Positions 6,043-13,480 of a DNA stretch of 14,726 nucleotides are shown here, piece after piece. A program made the position numbers and the translations under genes. The notes under the pieces were generated by a model. That model worked only from the letters and a program-made list of their open reading frames with translations, was not told the DNA's origin and searched no databases. This stretch comes from Chloroflexota bacterium (GTDB taxonomy: Bacteria; Chloroflexota; Dehalococcoidia; Bin125), in the NCBI GenBank assembly GCA_026707335.1, contig JAPOXB010000248.1:3461-18186 (forward strand), written 5' to 3'. Position 1 is the stretch's first letter. Every line of letters starts with the position of its first letter.

Positions 6043-7686
6043 GGAGCGGGCCATCATCGTCGAGTAGCCGCCGAAGGGCACGGTGGTCGCGCGGGCGTGC
6101 TCGTCGACGTGGACGTTCACGCAGGCCGGTTTGCCGCTTGCGAAGGCGCGCTCGATGGCGGGCCGGATCTCGTCCGGCCGGGTGACGAGTTCCCCGTGGC
6201 CGCCCAGCGCCGCGACGACGTCGTGGTAGCGCTGCGCGAAGCCGAGCGGGCGCCCCGGCGTGTCGTTGGAGCCGCCGGTCCAGCCGCCGTTGTTGCTGAT
6301 CACGGCCACGATGGGCAGATCGTGGCGGACCATCGTGTCGAACTCCTGCACGTTCATCAGGAAGGAGCCGTCGCCGACGAAGGCGACGACCTGGCGGCCG
6401 GGCGCGGCGGCCTTCGCGCCCATCGCGAAGGGGATGCCGACGCCCATGCAGCCGTTGGGGCCGGAGTTGAGCCGCGCCCCCTCCGTGTAGGAGGGGATCC
6501 ACTGCCGCCCGAAGTTCAGCGTCTCCATGCCGTCGATCGAGACGATCGCGTCGCGGTCCACGTAGTCGCGGATCTCGTTGGCGACGCGGAGGGGGTGGAT
6601 GGGGCTCGCGTCCGACTCCGCGACCTCGCGCGACTGCTGCTCCTTGGCCTGGTGCGACTCGCTCAGCCGCGCGATCCAGGACTCGGACCCCCGCACGCCC
6701 GCCTCCGCCGCCGCCGACGTGAGGGCGCCGAGGGCGAGCTTGGCGTCGGCCACGATGCCGAGATCGACGGGGCGGTTGCGCCCGATCTCGGCCGGGTCGG
6801 TGTCGATCTGGATGACCTTGACGTCGGGCGCGAAGCGCGGCGGGTGGCCGAAGGAGACGATGAAGTTGAAGCGCGTACCGACCGTGAGGATGGCGTCGGC
6901 CTCGCGGAAGGCCTGGCCGCGCGCGCCGAGGAAGGCCAGTTCGTGGTCCTCGGGCACGACGCCGCGGCCCTGCGGCGTGGTGAAGAAGGGAATGCGGGCC
7001 TGATCGATGAAGGCGCGCAACTCCGCCGCCGCGTCCGACCAGAAGACGCCGCTGCCGGAGAGCACGAGCGGGCGCTCGGCGTCGCGCAGGATCTCGATGG
7101 CGCGGGCGACGGCCCCTGCGTCGGGCGCGGGGCGGACGGGCAGGCGGCGTCCGGGCGGGAACCAGACCTGCTCCTCCTCGGCGCGCTTGTAGAGCGCGTC
7201 GCCGGGGAGGTCGAGGTAGGTGGGGCCGGGCTTTGGGCCCTGCGCGCGGCGCATCGCGATGTTGAAGTACTCGGGCATGCGGTCGGCGTGGTGCACGCGG
7301 GCCGCCCAGCGGGTGACGGGCTTCGCCATCGAGAGCTGGTCGTACTCCTGGAAGGCGTCGGTGTCGAAGGCGCGCGTGGCGGCGGCGCCGCCCAGCGCGA
7401 CCAGCGGCACGCCGTCGAGGTAGGCGTTGGCGACGCCGGTGAGCAAGTTGGTCGTGGCGGGGCCGGACGCGGCGAGGCAGACCCCCGGCGACCGCTTCAC
7501 GCGCGCGTAGCCGTGGGCGGCCATCGCGGCCCCCTGCTCGTGGCGGCAGTCGATCGTGCGGATGCCGTAGTCGGCCGCGAAACCGGCGACTTCGATGATC
7601 GGTCCGCCCATGATGTAGAAGAGATCCTCGACGCCTTCCTCGCGCATCTGCTGCGCGAGCAGGTCCGATCCCGATCGTTCGGCCAT
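6040..7686 (-). CDS. TPP-dependent enzyme, 2-hydroxyacyl-CoA lyase/oxalyl-CoA decarboxylase-like (acetolactate synthase superfamily)
   Basis: The 548-residue protein has the three-domain layout of the acetolactate synthase superfamily: an N-terminal PYR domain with the catalytic glutamate E50 in CRHEQGAAMAA, a central domain near 190-350, and a C-terminal PP domain with the TPP/Mg motif GDG (438-440) and NN (465-466). Several details favour the 2-hydroxyacyl-CoA lyase/oxalyl-CoA decarboxylase branch over true acetolactate synthase: RHEQ, AFQEYDQLSMAKPVTRW (111-127), PTYLDLPGD, and NNGGW where HACL/OXC proteins have NNGG(I/V)Y. Possible reactions are cleavage of a 2-hydroxyacyl-CoA or decarboxylation of a 2-oxoacid or oxalyl-CoA. 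AAGGAGA precedes the ATG at 7686; an open frame running on to 9384 is spurious. It diverges from the enolase-superfamily gene. The superfamily is certain; the exact reaction is open. Confidence 0.88.
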   Translation of the reverse strand: MAERSGSDLLAQQMREEGVEDLFYIMGGPIIEVAGFAADYGIRTIDCRHEQGAAMAAHGYARVKRSPGVCLAASGPATTNLLTGVANAYLDGVPLVALGGAAATRAFDTDAFQEYDQLSMAKPVTRWAARVHHADRMPEYFNIAMRRAQGPKPGPTYLDLPGDALYKRAEEEQVWFPPGRRLPVRPAPDAGAVARAIEILRDAERPLVLSGSGVFWSDAAAELRAFIDQARIPFFTTPQGRGVVPEDHELAFLGARGQAFREADAILTVGTRFNFIVSFGHPPRFAPDVKVIQIDTDPAEIGRNRPVDLGIVADAKLALGALTSAAAEAGVRGSESWIARLSESHQAKEQQSREVAESDASPIHPLRVANEIRDYVDRDAIVSIDGMETLNFGRQWIPSYTEGARLNSGPNGCMGVGIPFAMGAKAAAPGRQVVAFVGDGSFLMNVQEFDTMVRHDLPIVAVISNNGGWTGGSNDTPGRPLGFAQRYHDVVAALGGHGELVTRPDEIRPAIERAFASGKPACVNVHVDEHARATTVPFGGYSTMMARS

Positions 7687-7724
7687 GTCCGTCTCCTTGC
7701 CTTCGTTCCGTGTGCGCCCCGAGC

Positions 7725-7734
7725 GGGATAACAT
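7725..7734. promoter_or_regulatory. Divergent promoter region with overlapping -10 candidates
   Basis: The ~100 bases between the TPP enzyme and the enolase-superfamily gene must hold promoters for both directions. GGGATAACAT contains TAACAT on the plus strand (7729-7734) and TATCCC on the minus strand (7730-7725); these overlap by two bases. On the minus strand a TTGCCG (7753-7748) lies about 17 bases upstream and could serve as -35. No good plus-strand -35 is seen. Overlap would make the two promoters compete. Confidence 0.35.
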
Positions 7735-7785
7735 CGAGCCCGCCCATCGGCAAGCGCGCTCCGATCGCGACGGTGGAGGATGCCC

Positions 7786-8895
7786 GTGCGGATCGACCGG
7801 ATCGAGCTGCATCACGTCGCGATGCCGCTGATCACGCCCTGGCGCACCGCCTACGGCGAGGACAGCGCCGTCCACGCGCTGCTCTGCCGGCTGTCGAGCG
7901 GCTCCGTCGACGCCTGGGGCGAGAGCGCGCTCTTCGCCGCGCCCACCTACAAGCCCGAGTGGGGGGCGGGCGTCTTCCTGCTCGCGCGCGACTGGCTGGC
8001 GCCGCGGCTGCTGGGGCAGGAGATCGCGTCGGGGGCGGCGCTGCAGGAGCGGCTGTCGGCGTTCAAGGGCAACCCTTTCGCCAAGGCGGCCTTCGACATC
8101 GCCTGGTGGCATCTGCGCAGCAAGATCGAGGGGCGGCCGTTGCACGCGCTGCTGGGCGCGAGCCGGACCGAGGCGCCGGTCGGCCAGGACTTCGGCGTCG
8201 GCGACGACGTCGACGCGCTGCTGGCCAGCGTCGATGGGGCCGTCGCGGATGGCTACCCGCGGATCAAGCTCAAGTTCCGCCCCGGCTGGGATCTGCCGAT
8301 GCTGCGGGCGGTGCGCGCGCGGCAGCCGGACCACCCGATCCACATCGACTGCAACAGCGGCTACCGGCTGTCCGACCTGCCGCTGTTCCGGGAGGTCGAC
8401 GAGCTCGGCCTGGCGATGATCGAGCAGCCGCTCGCCCACGACGACCTGGTCGACCACGCCAGCCTGCAATCGGCGCTGCGCACGCCGCTCTGCCTCGACG
8501 AGAGTGTCAGCCATCCCGGCCACGCGCGGCAGGCGATCGCGCTGGGCAGTTGCGGCTACATCAACGTCAAGCCGGCGCGGGTGGGCGGCCTGACCAACGC
8601 GGTCGCCATCCACGACCTCTGCCGCGAGGCCGACGTGCCTTGCTGGGTGGGCGGGATGCTGGAGAGCGCGACGGGGGCGAGCGTCTGCGCCGCGCTGGCC
8701 ATGCTCGACAACTTCACCTACCCGGCCGACATCTTCCCCAGCAGCCGCTTCTACCACGAAGACCTGGCGGAGCGGCCGCTGACCATCGACCGCGACGCGG
8801 ACGGCGTGCCGGTCGTGCGGGCGCCGGAGACGATCCCGGAGCCCGACCCGGCGCGGCTGGCGGCGCTGTCGCTCGAGAGCGCCGTGCTGCGTTAG
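7786..8895 (+). CDS. Enolase-superfamily enzyme, MenC/NSAR (o-succinylbenzoate synthase/N-succinylamino acid racemase)-type
   Basis: A GTG start at 7786 is chosen because GGTGGAGG directly abuts the ATG at 7780 (no spacing) but lies six bases from the GTG, and the family typically opens with an IxRIELHHV-like strand exactly there. The 369-residue product has an N-terminal capping domain and a (beta/alpha)7-beta barrel. All expected catalytic residues are present: the K-x-K pair K161/K163 (KLKFRPGWD), metal ligands D188 (IDCNS), E213 (IEQPL) and D238 (LDES), and the second base K262 (NVKPARVGG). KLK-x-x-PGWD and GGMLESATG are typical of the MenC/N-succinylamino acid racemase group, which includes o-succinylbenzoate synthase of menaquinone synthesis and amino-acid racemases. 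No other menaquinone gene is in view, so a racemase or other catabolic role is as likely. It starts a plus-strand run with the VOC and acyl-CoA dehydrogenase genes. Confidence 0.87.
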   Translation: MRIDRIELHHVAMPLITPWRTAYGEDSAVHALLCRLSSGSVDAWGESALFAAPTYKPEWGAGVFLLARDWLAPRLLGQEIASGAALQERLSAFKGNPFAKAAFDIAWWHLRSKIEGRPLHALLGASRTEAPVGQDFGVGDDVDALLASVDGAVADGYPRIKLKFRPGWDLPMLRAVRARQPDHPIHIDCNSGYRLSDLPLFREVDELGLAMIEQPLAHDDLVDHASLQSALRTPLCLDESVSHPGHARQAIALGSCGYINVKPARVGGLTNAVAIHDLCREADVPCWVGGMLESATGASVCAALAMLDNFTYPADIFPSSRFYHEDLAERPLTIDRDADGVPVVRAPETIPEPDPARLAALSLESAVLR

Positions 8896-8900
8896 AAGGC

Positions 8901-8925
8901 GCGGGCGCGGAGGCGCGGCGCCCGC
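8901..8925 (+). terminator. GC hairpin after the enolase-superfamily gene
   Basis: GCGGGCGC (8901-8908) and GCGCCCGC (8918-8925) form a perfect 8-bp stem with a 9-base loop, starting five bases after the TAG. No T-tract follows. It may terminate or attenuate transcription before the VOC gene, which has its own -10 candidate immediately downstream. Confidence 0.35.
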
Positions 8926-8931
8926 TAGCCT
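8926..8931 (+). promoter_or_regulatory. Candidate -10 element TAGCCT
   Basis: TAGCCT sits in GCTAGCCT immediately after the hairpin and 34 bases before the ATG of the VOC gene. It resembles the TATCCT elements at 3258 and 14349. No recognisable -35 box is present, because that position is occupied by the hairpin. Confidence 0.28.
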
Positions 8932-8965
8932 CGCCATCGACACGTTGCAGGACGGAGCCCTACCC

Positions 8966-9802
8966 ATGCTGGAACAGACCGACCGACTCGCCCTGGCCGT
9001 GCCGGATCGCCGCGTCGCGGCGGAGGCGTTCCGGCAGTTGTACGACGCCGAGGTCGTGGACGACGCGACGGACGCGTTGTTCAACGCCCGCCGCCTGACG
9101 CTGGGCTGGGGCGGAAGCCAACTGGAGATCCTCGAGCCGGACGGCGACGGCCCGGTGAGGGAGTTCCTGTCGCAGAACCGGCGCGGCATCTTCGCCGGCG
9201 GCGTGGCGGCGCCGGACCCGGCGGCCGTCGCGGCGGGGCTGGAGCGCCAGGGCGTGCGCGTCCAGCAGGAGAGCGCGGATCGCTTCGCCGTCACGCCGGA
9301 CGACGGCGATGGGGTCGGCATGATCATCAGCAAGACCGCCGAGCGGGAGATGGTGGGGCTCGACACCCGGCTGTGGCAGATCACCTACGCCGTGCCGGAC
9401 CTCGAGGCGGCCATCGCCCGCTACGTCGCGCTGCTGCGGATGGAGGGGATGTACACCTACCGCTACACCAGCGACCTGTACGGCTACGACGGCGCGATCA
9501 CCTGGTTCGACTCCCGCCGCGACGGCCTGCTGGACAGCCTGGAGTACCTCGACCCCAACGACCCCGAGAAGGCCGTCGCGCGCTTCCTGCGCAGGACGGG
9601 GCAAGGCATCTACATGGCCTCGATCGAGACAGGCCCGGGTGCGCTGCCGGAGTTGCGCGAGCGCGTCAGGAGCACCGGTCCCGGCTGGGACGGCGACGAC
9701 GATACCCTGGGTTTCATCCATCCGTTGCGGCAGCACGGCCTGCTGCTGGGCATCGTCGATTCCGCGGCCTGGCACGCGCGCCGGCAACTGCCCGGCGGCT
9801 AG
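8966..9802 (+). CDS. Two-domain VOC (glyoxalase/methylmalonyl-CoA epimerase-like) protein with lost metal ligands
   Basis: The 278-residue protein contains two vicinal-oxygen-chelate units, roughly residues 3-125 and 135-266. Unit 1 follows the methylmalonyl-CoA epimerase pattern (DRLALAVPD, LEILEPDGDGPVREFL, NRRGIFAGGV), but the first ligand His is R7 and the His of the GIHH element is replaced near F76. Unit 2 (LWQITYAVPD, SLEYLDPNDP, TGQGIYMASI, HPLRQHGLLLGIVD) has Q138 and Y216 at the equivalent His positions and G262 in place of the closing ligand Glu. Typical VOC enzymes bind a divalent metal with His/Glu; this one probably cannot do so in the normal way. It may be a metal-free enzyme or a binding protein, perhaps for a CoA ester. 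The ATG at 8966 is preceded by a modest GGACGGAG. Its neighbours on the same strand are the enolase-superfamily enzyme and the acyl-CoA dehydrogenase. Confidence 0.78.
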   Translation: MLEQTDRLALAVPDRRVAAEAFRQLYDAEVVDDATDALFNARRLTLGWGGSQLEILEPDGDGPVREFLSQNRRGIFAGGVAAPDPAAVAAGLERQGVRVQQESADRFAVTPDDGDGVGMIISKTAEREMVGLDTRLWQITYAVPDLEAAIARYVALLRMEGMYTYRYTSDLYGYDGAITWFDSRRDGLLDSLEYLDPNDPEKAVARFLRRTGQGIYMASIETGPGALPELRERVRSTGPGWDGDDDTLGFIHPLRQHGLLLGIVDSAAWHARRQLPGG

Positions 9803-9858
9803 GCCGGCCCGATTAACGCGACATCACCCGGACAACCGAGAGCAGAAGGAGGCATCCC

Positions 9859-11112
9859 ATGCCGATGAACGTGAACCCCGTCGCCACGCTGGACCCGCGC
9901 ACCAACGAGATCCGCATGAAAACCGCGGAGATCGTCAACAACGACATCCTGCCCAACGAGAACGAGCTCTGGTCGGCATGGCGGGCCGACGGCACCCACG
10001 ACACGACGCGGCGCGCGCGCTCGTCCGAGCTGCGGCGGGAGATCCAGGCCAAGGTCAAGGCGGCCGGCCTGTGGGCGCCGCACCTGCCGCCCGAGTACGG
10101 CGGCTGCGACCTGGGCTTCCTCGACCACGCCTACATGAACGAGGTGCTGGCCTACAGCCTGGGCGGGGCGTCGCTGTTCGGGGTCGTGGCGCCGAACTCG
10201 GGCAATCAGAAGATCCTGCTGAAGTACGGCACCGAGGAGCAGAAGCAGAAGTGGCTCGTCCCGCTGACCGAGGGGCGGATGCAGTCGGGCTTCTCGATGA
10301 CGGAGCCCGACTCCGCCGGCTCGGACCCGCGCTCGCTGCGCACGACGGCCGTGCGCGACGGCGACGAGTGGGTGATCAACGGGCACAAGTGGTTCACCTC
10401 GAACGGGAAGGACGCCGACTTCCTCATCGCGATGTGCCGCACGGAGGACCCCGACGCGCCCGGCGACCGCAACAGCAAGATGACGCAGATCATCGTGCCG
10501 ACCGACACGCCGGGGCTGAAGCTCGTGCGGGGCGTGCCCGTCTGGGAGCAGGAGAGCCACCACTGCGAGTTCATCTACGACAACGTGCGCGTCCCGCTCG
10601 GCAACCAGCTCGGCGCGAGCGGGACGGGGCACCAGGCGGCCCAGGACCGGCTGGGCGCGGGCCGCATCTACCACTGCATGAACTCGGTCGGGCAGATGTG
10701 GCGCGCCTTCGACCTGATGGTCGAGCGCGACATGACGCGCGAGGTGCACGGCGGGCTGCTGGAGGAGAAGCAGTTCATGCACGGCTTCATCGCCGACAGC
10801 TACATCGACATCCAGGCCTCGCGGCTGCTGACCATCGCGACGGCGGAGAAGATGAACGCCGATCAGGACGCGCGCACCGATATCTCGGCGATCAAGATCT
10901 TCGTCCCGGCGGCCTACACCCGCGTCGTCGACCGGGCGATCCAGACCTTCGGCGCGAAGGGGGTCTCGGGCGACCTGCCGCTGGCGAAGATGTACCTGGG
11001 CGCGCGCACGCTGCGCATCGCCGACGGGCCCGACGAGGTGCACAAGATCCTGATCGCGAAGAACATCCTCAAGCGCTACCACAACGGCGAGTCGTGGGAT
11101 TTCGGGAACTAA
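9859..11112 (+). CDS. Acyl-CoA dehydrogenase, ACAD10/11-like
   Basis: The 417-residue protein is a full-length acyl-CoA dehydrogenase: an N-terminal helical domain, a middle beta domain with FSMTEP (145-150) and GHKWFTSNG (175-183) that bind FAD and substrate, and a C-terminal helical bundle. The end of the fold reads RIADGPDEVH (386-395), the signature of the ACAD10/ACAD11-like branch, in which D389 stands where short- and medium-chain enzymes carry the catalytic Glu. It should introduce an alpha,beta double bond into an acyl-CoA and pass electrons to an ETF. Members of this branch prefer long, branched or hydroxylated acyl chains, so the substrate is open. A near-ideal AAGGAGG lies six bases before the ATG. 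The gene is 56 bases after the VOC gene and converges with malate synthase. A product of this enzyme could feed the MaoC-like hydratase. Confidence 0.93.
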   Translation: MPMNVNPVATLDPRTNEIRMKTAEIVNNDILPNENELWSAWRADGTHDTTRRARSSELRREIQAKVKAAGLWAPHLPPEYGGCDLGFLDHAYMNEVLAYSLGGASLFGVVAPNSGNQKILLKYGTEEQKQKWLVPLTEGRMQSGFSMTEPDSAGSDPRSLRTTAVRDGDEWVINGHKWFTSNGKDADFLIAMCRTEDPDAPGDRNSKMTQIIVPTDTPGLKLVRGVPVWEQESHHCEFIYDNVRVPLGNQLGASGTGHQAAQDRLGAGRIYHCMNSVGQMWRAFDLMVERDMTREVHGGLLEEKQFMHGFIADSYIDIQASRLLTIATAEKMNADQDARTDISAIKIFVPAAYTRVVDRAIQTFGAKGVSGDLPLAKMYLGARTLRIADGPDEVHKILIAKNILKRYHNGESWDFGN

Positions 11113-11130
11113 TCAGCGGGAACTGATCGG
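11103..11130. repeat. 14-base tandem repeat across the acyl-CoA dehydrogenase stop codon
   Basis: CGGGAACTAATCAG (11103-11116) is followed at once by CGGGAACTGATCGG (11117-11130): two 14-base units with two mismatches. The first unit contains the TAA stop codon. A third, shorter CGGGAAC occurs at 11145-11151 within a hairpin. The repeat could be a small local duplication. Confidence 0.6.
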
Positions 11131-11142
11131 CGCGCACCGACC

Positions 11143-11168
11143 GGCGGGAACCCGCCCCGCGAGGGGCG
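11143..11168. terminator. Paired GC hairpins between convergent genes
   Basis: GGCGGG-AA-CCCGCC (11143-11156) and an overlapping CGCCCC-GCGA-GGGGCG (11153-11168) are two alternative or adjacent stems between the acyl-CoA dehydrogenase and malate synthase genes. The second has a GNRA-type tetraloop (GCGA) when read on the plus strand. No T-tract follows either way. The placement between two converging genes supports a bidirectional terminator role. Confidence 0.4.
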
Positions 11169-11174
11169 CCGCGG

Positions 11175-13355
11175 CTAGGAGGCGTCCATCGCCTTGCGCT
11201 CGCGGCGGCGCGCGTAGAGGCTCGGCTCGGTGTAGCCGGAGGGCTGGCGCACGCCGGTGAAGACGAGGTCGCAGGCCGCCTGGAAGGCGAGCCCGTCGAA
11301 GCCCGGGGCCATGGGGGTGTAGAGCGGGTCGTCGGCGTTCTGCCCATCGACGACGGCCGCCATGCGCTCCATAACGCCCCGCACGGTCGCCTCATCGACG
11401 ACGCCGTGGTGCAGCCAGTTGGCGAGGTGCTGCGAGGAGATGCGGCAGGTGGCGCGGTCCTCCATGAGGCCCACGTCGTTGATGTCGGGCACCTTCGAGC
11501 AGCCCACGCCCTGGTCGATCCAGCGCACCGTGTAGCCCAGGATGCCCTGCGCGTTGTTCTCCAGCTCGGCGCGGATCTCGTCGGCGCTCCACCCGGCCGA
11601 AGCGACGACCGGCACGCGCAGCAGGTCGTCGAGCGTGGCGCGGCGCGGCCCCGCCGCCAGCTCCCGCTGCCGGGCGAAGACGTCCACCATCAGGTAGTGC
11701 GTGGCGTGCAGCGTCGCCGCCGTGGGCGAGGGCACCCAGGCGCAGTTCGCGCCCGCCATCGGGTGCGCCAGCTTCTCCTCGAGCATCTTGCCCATGAGGT
11801 CGGGCGCGGCCCACATGCCCTTGCCGATCTGCGCCCGGCCGGGCAGCCCGCAGGCCAGGCCGATATCGACGTTCCAATCCTCGTAGGACGTCATCCAGGT
11901 CTGCGACTTCATGTCGTTCTTGCGGATCATCGGGCCGGCCAGCATTGAGGTGTGGATCTCGTCGCCGGTGCGGTCGAGGAAGCCGGTGTTGATGAAGACC
12001 ACGCGCGACTTCGCGGCGCGGATGCACTCCTTGAGGTTGAGCGTCGTGCGCCGCTCCTCGTCCATGATGCCGATCTTGACGGTGTTCGGCGGCAGGCCCA
12101 GCGTCGCCTCGACGCGCGCGAAGATCTCGTCGGTGAAGGTCACCTCGGCGGGGCCGTGCATCTTCGGCTTGACCACGTACACCGAGCCCGTGCGCGACGA
12201 CCGCAGGGCGTCCCCGTCGCGCTTGGCCAGGTCGTGCTTGGCGGCGAGCACGGTCAGCATGGCGTCGACGAGGCCCTCGTAGGCGTCCTGCCCGTCGCGG
12301 TCGCGGACGGCCGACGTGCGGATGAAGTGGCCCACGTTGCGGACCAGCATCAGCGAGCGGCCGTGCAGCGTGAACGATTCGCCGCCGGGCGCGGTGTAGG
12401 AGCGGTCGCCGCTGAGCCGCCGGGTGAAGGTGCGCCCCTCCTTGCTGACCTCCTCGGTGAGGTCGCCCTTCATCAGGCCCAGCCAGTTGTGATAGGCGAG
12501 CACCTTGTCGTCGGCGTCCACCGTCGCGACGGCATCCTCCAGGTCCATGATCGTCGTGACGGCCGCCTCGAGGATCACGTCGGCGACGCCGGCCTTGTCG
12601 ATCGCGCCGACCGAGTGCTCGCGGTCGATCTGCAACTCGAGGTGGAGCCCGTTCTGGCGCAGCAGCACGGCCGAGGGGGCGGCCGGGTCGCCGCGGTAGC
12701 CGGCGAACTGATCGGGCATCGCCAGCCCCGTGCGCGCGCCACTCTCCAGCGTCGCCTCGACGTGTCCGCCGACGACCGCGTACGCCTCGGCGTCGGCGTG
12801 CGAGCCCGACGCCAGCGGCATCACGTCGTCGAGCAGGGCCCGCACCCAGGCGATGACGCGGTCGCCGCGCACGGGGTCGTAGGGGCCGTCGGGCGGCGAG
12901 TCGCCCATCACGTCGGTGCCGTAGACGGCGTCGTAGAGCGACCCCCAGCGCGCGTTGGCGGCGTTCAGCGCGTAGCGCGCGTTGTCGACCGGGACGACGA
13001 GCTGCGGCCCGGCCACCTCGGCGATCTCCGTATCGACGCCCTCGGTGTCGACCAGGAAGTCGGGGCCCTCCGGTTCCAGGTACTCGATCTCCTCCAGGAA
13101 GGCGCGGTACTCGGCGGGGTCGAAGCCCGCGCCGGGGTGATCGCGGTGCCAGCCGTCGATCGTGCGCTGCAGGTCCTCGCGCCGGGCGAGCAGCGCGGCG
13201 TTGCGCGGCCCAAGCTCGTTGACCAGGTCGGAGAGCCCCTGCCAGAACTTCGCCGGTTCGACGCCGGAGCCCGGCAACGCCTCGTCCTCGACGAAGCGGT
13301 ACAGCACCTGCGCCACCTGCAACCCGGCGACCTGTTCGTATGTCTGTTCAGCCAC
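11175..13355 (-). CDS. glcB: Malate synthase G
   Basis: The 726-residue length matches the G isoform (about 720-730) and not the shorter A isoform. Malate synthase G condenses glyoxylate with acetyl-CoA to malate in the cytoplasm. The catalytic and metal-binding residues are in place: E433 (MDEERRT), D461 (FLDRTGDE), C619 (GCSKVPDI) and the catalytic base D633 (MEDRATCRISSQH). The VRNVGH segment carrying the active-site Arg and the LQVAQVLYRFVEDEALPG opening are also typical. I place the start at GTG 13355 (VAEQTYEQVAG), because the TTG at 13367 has its GGGGGA almost touching it, while GGACAGAG precedes the GTG; the ATG further in would remove conserved sequence. It converges with the acyl-CoA dehydrogenase gene. 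No isocitrate lyase is in the window, so glyoxylate may come from glycolate, the PAL-like lyase or genes elsewhere. Confidence 0.97.
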   Translation of the reverse strand: MAEQTYEQVAGLQVAQVLYRFVEDEALPGSGVEPAKFWQGLSDLVNELGPRNAALLARREDLQRTIDGWHRDHPGAGFDPAEYRAFLEEIEYLEPEGPDFLVDTEGVDTEIAEVAGPQLVVPVDNARYALNAANARWGSLYDAVYGTDVMGDSPPDGPYDPVRGDRVIAWVRALLDDVMPLASGSHADAEAYAVVGGHVEATLESGARTGLAMPDQFAGYRGDPAAPSAVLLRQNGLHLELQIDREHSVGAIDKAGVADVILEAAVTTIMDLEDAVATVDADDKVLAYHNWLGLMKGDLTEEVSKEGRTFTRRLSGDRSYTAPGGESFTLHGRSLMLVRNVGHFIRTSAVRDRDGQDAYEGLVDAMLTVLAAKHDLAKRDGDALRSSRTGSVYVVKPKMHGPAEVTFTDEIFARVEATLGLPPNTVKIGIMDEERRTTLNLKECIRAAKSRVVFINTGFLDRTGDEIHTSMLAGPMIRKNDMKSQTWMTSYEDWNVDIGLACGLPGRAQIGKGMWAAPDLMGKMLEEKLAHPMAGANCAWVPSPTAATLHATHYLMVDVFARQRELAAGPRRATLDDLLRVPVVASAGWSADEIRAELENNAQGILGYTVRWIDQGVGCSKVPDINDVGLMEDRATCRISSQHLANWLHHGVVDEATVRGVMERMAAVVDGQNADDPLYTPMAPGFDGLAFQAACDLVFTGVRQPSGYTEPSLYARRRERKAMDAS

Positions 13356-13480
13356 GGCTCTGTCCAATCCCCCGGCGGCGTCGTTGCGCCCGGACCACGG
13401 GCCTAGTGTGCAACAGCAGGCGCGCCGGGGCCATCGGATCGAGCGCCGATGCGACGCCCAGGACGCAACCCACCGACGCG

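Noticed and set aside
5578..7731. 717-codon open frame on the plus strand
   Set aside because: It is antisense to the TPP enzyme and out of frame with the aldo/keto reductase; the Arg/Gly/Val-rich product resembles no family.
4859..7753. 964-codon open frame on the minus strand
   Set aside because: It covers the aldo/keto reductase and TPP-enzyme genes out of frame, is rich in Arg/Ala/Gly/Pro, shows no domain motif, and arises because stop codons are rare at this GC content.
7687..9384. Upstream extension of the TPP-enzyme frame to 9384 on the minus strand
   Set aside because: It runs antisense to the enolase-superfamily and VOC genes; the family's N-terminus and a good ribosome site coincide with the ATG at 7686.
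11952..13406. 484-codon open frame on the plus strand
   Set aside because: It lies wholly antisense to malate synthase G, whose active-site motifs are all intact.
13431..13450. CATCGG/CCGATG stem between glcB and the methyltransferase as a terminator
   Set aside because: Only 6 bp with an 8-base loop and no T-run; stems of this size are common by chance in such DNA.
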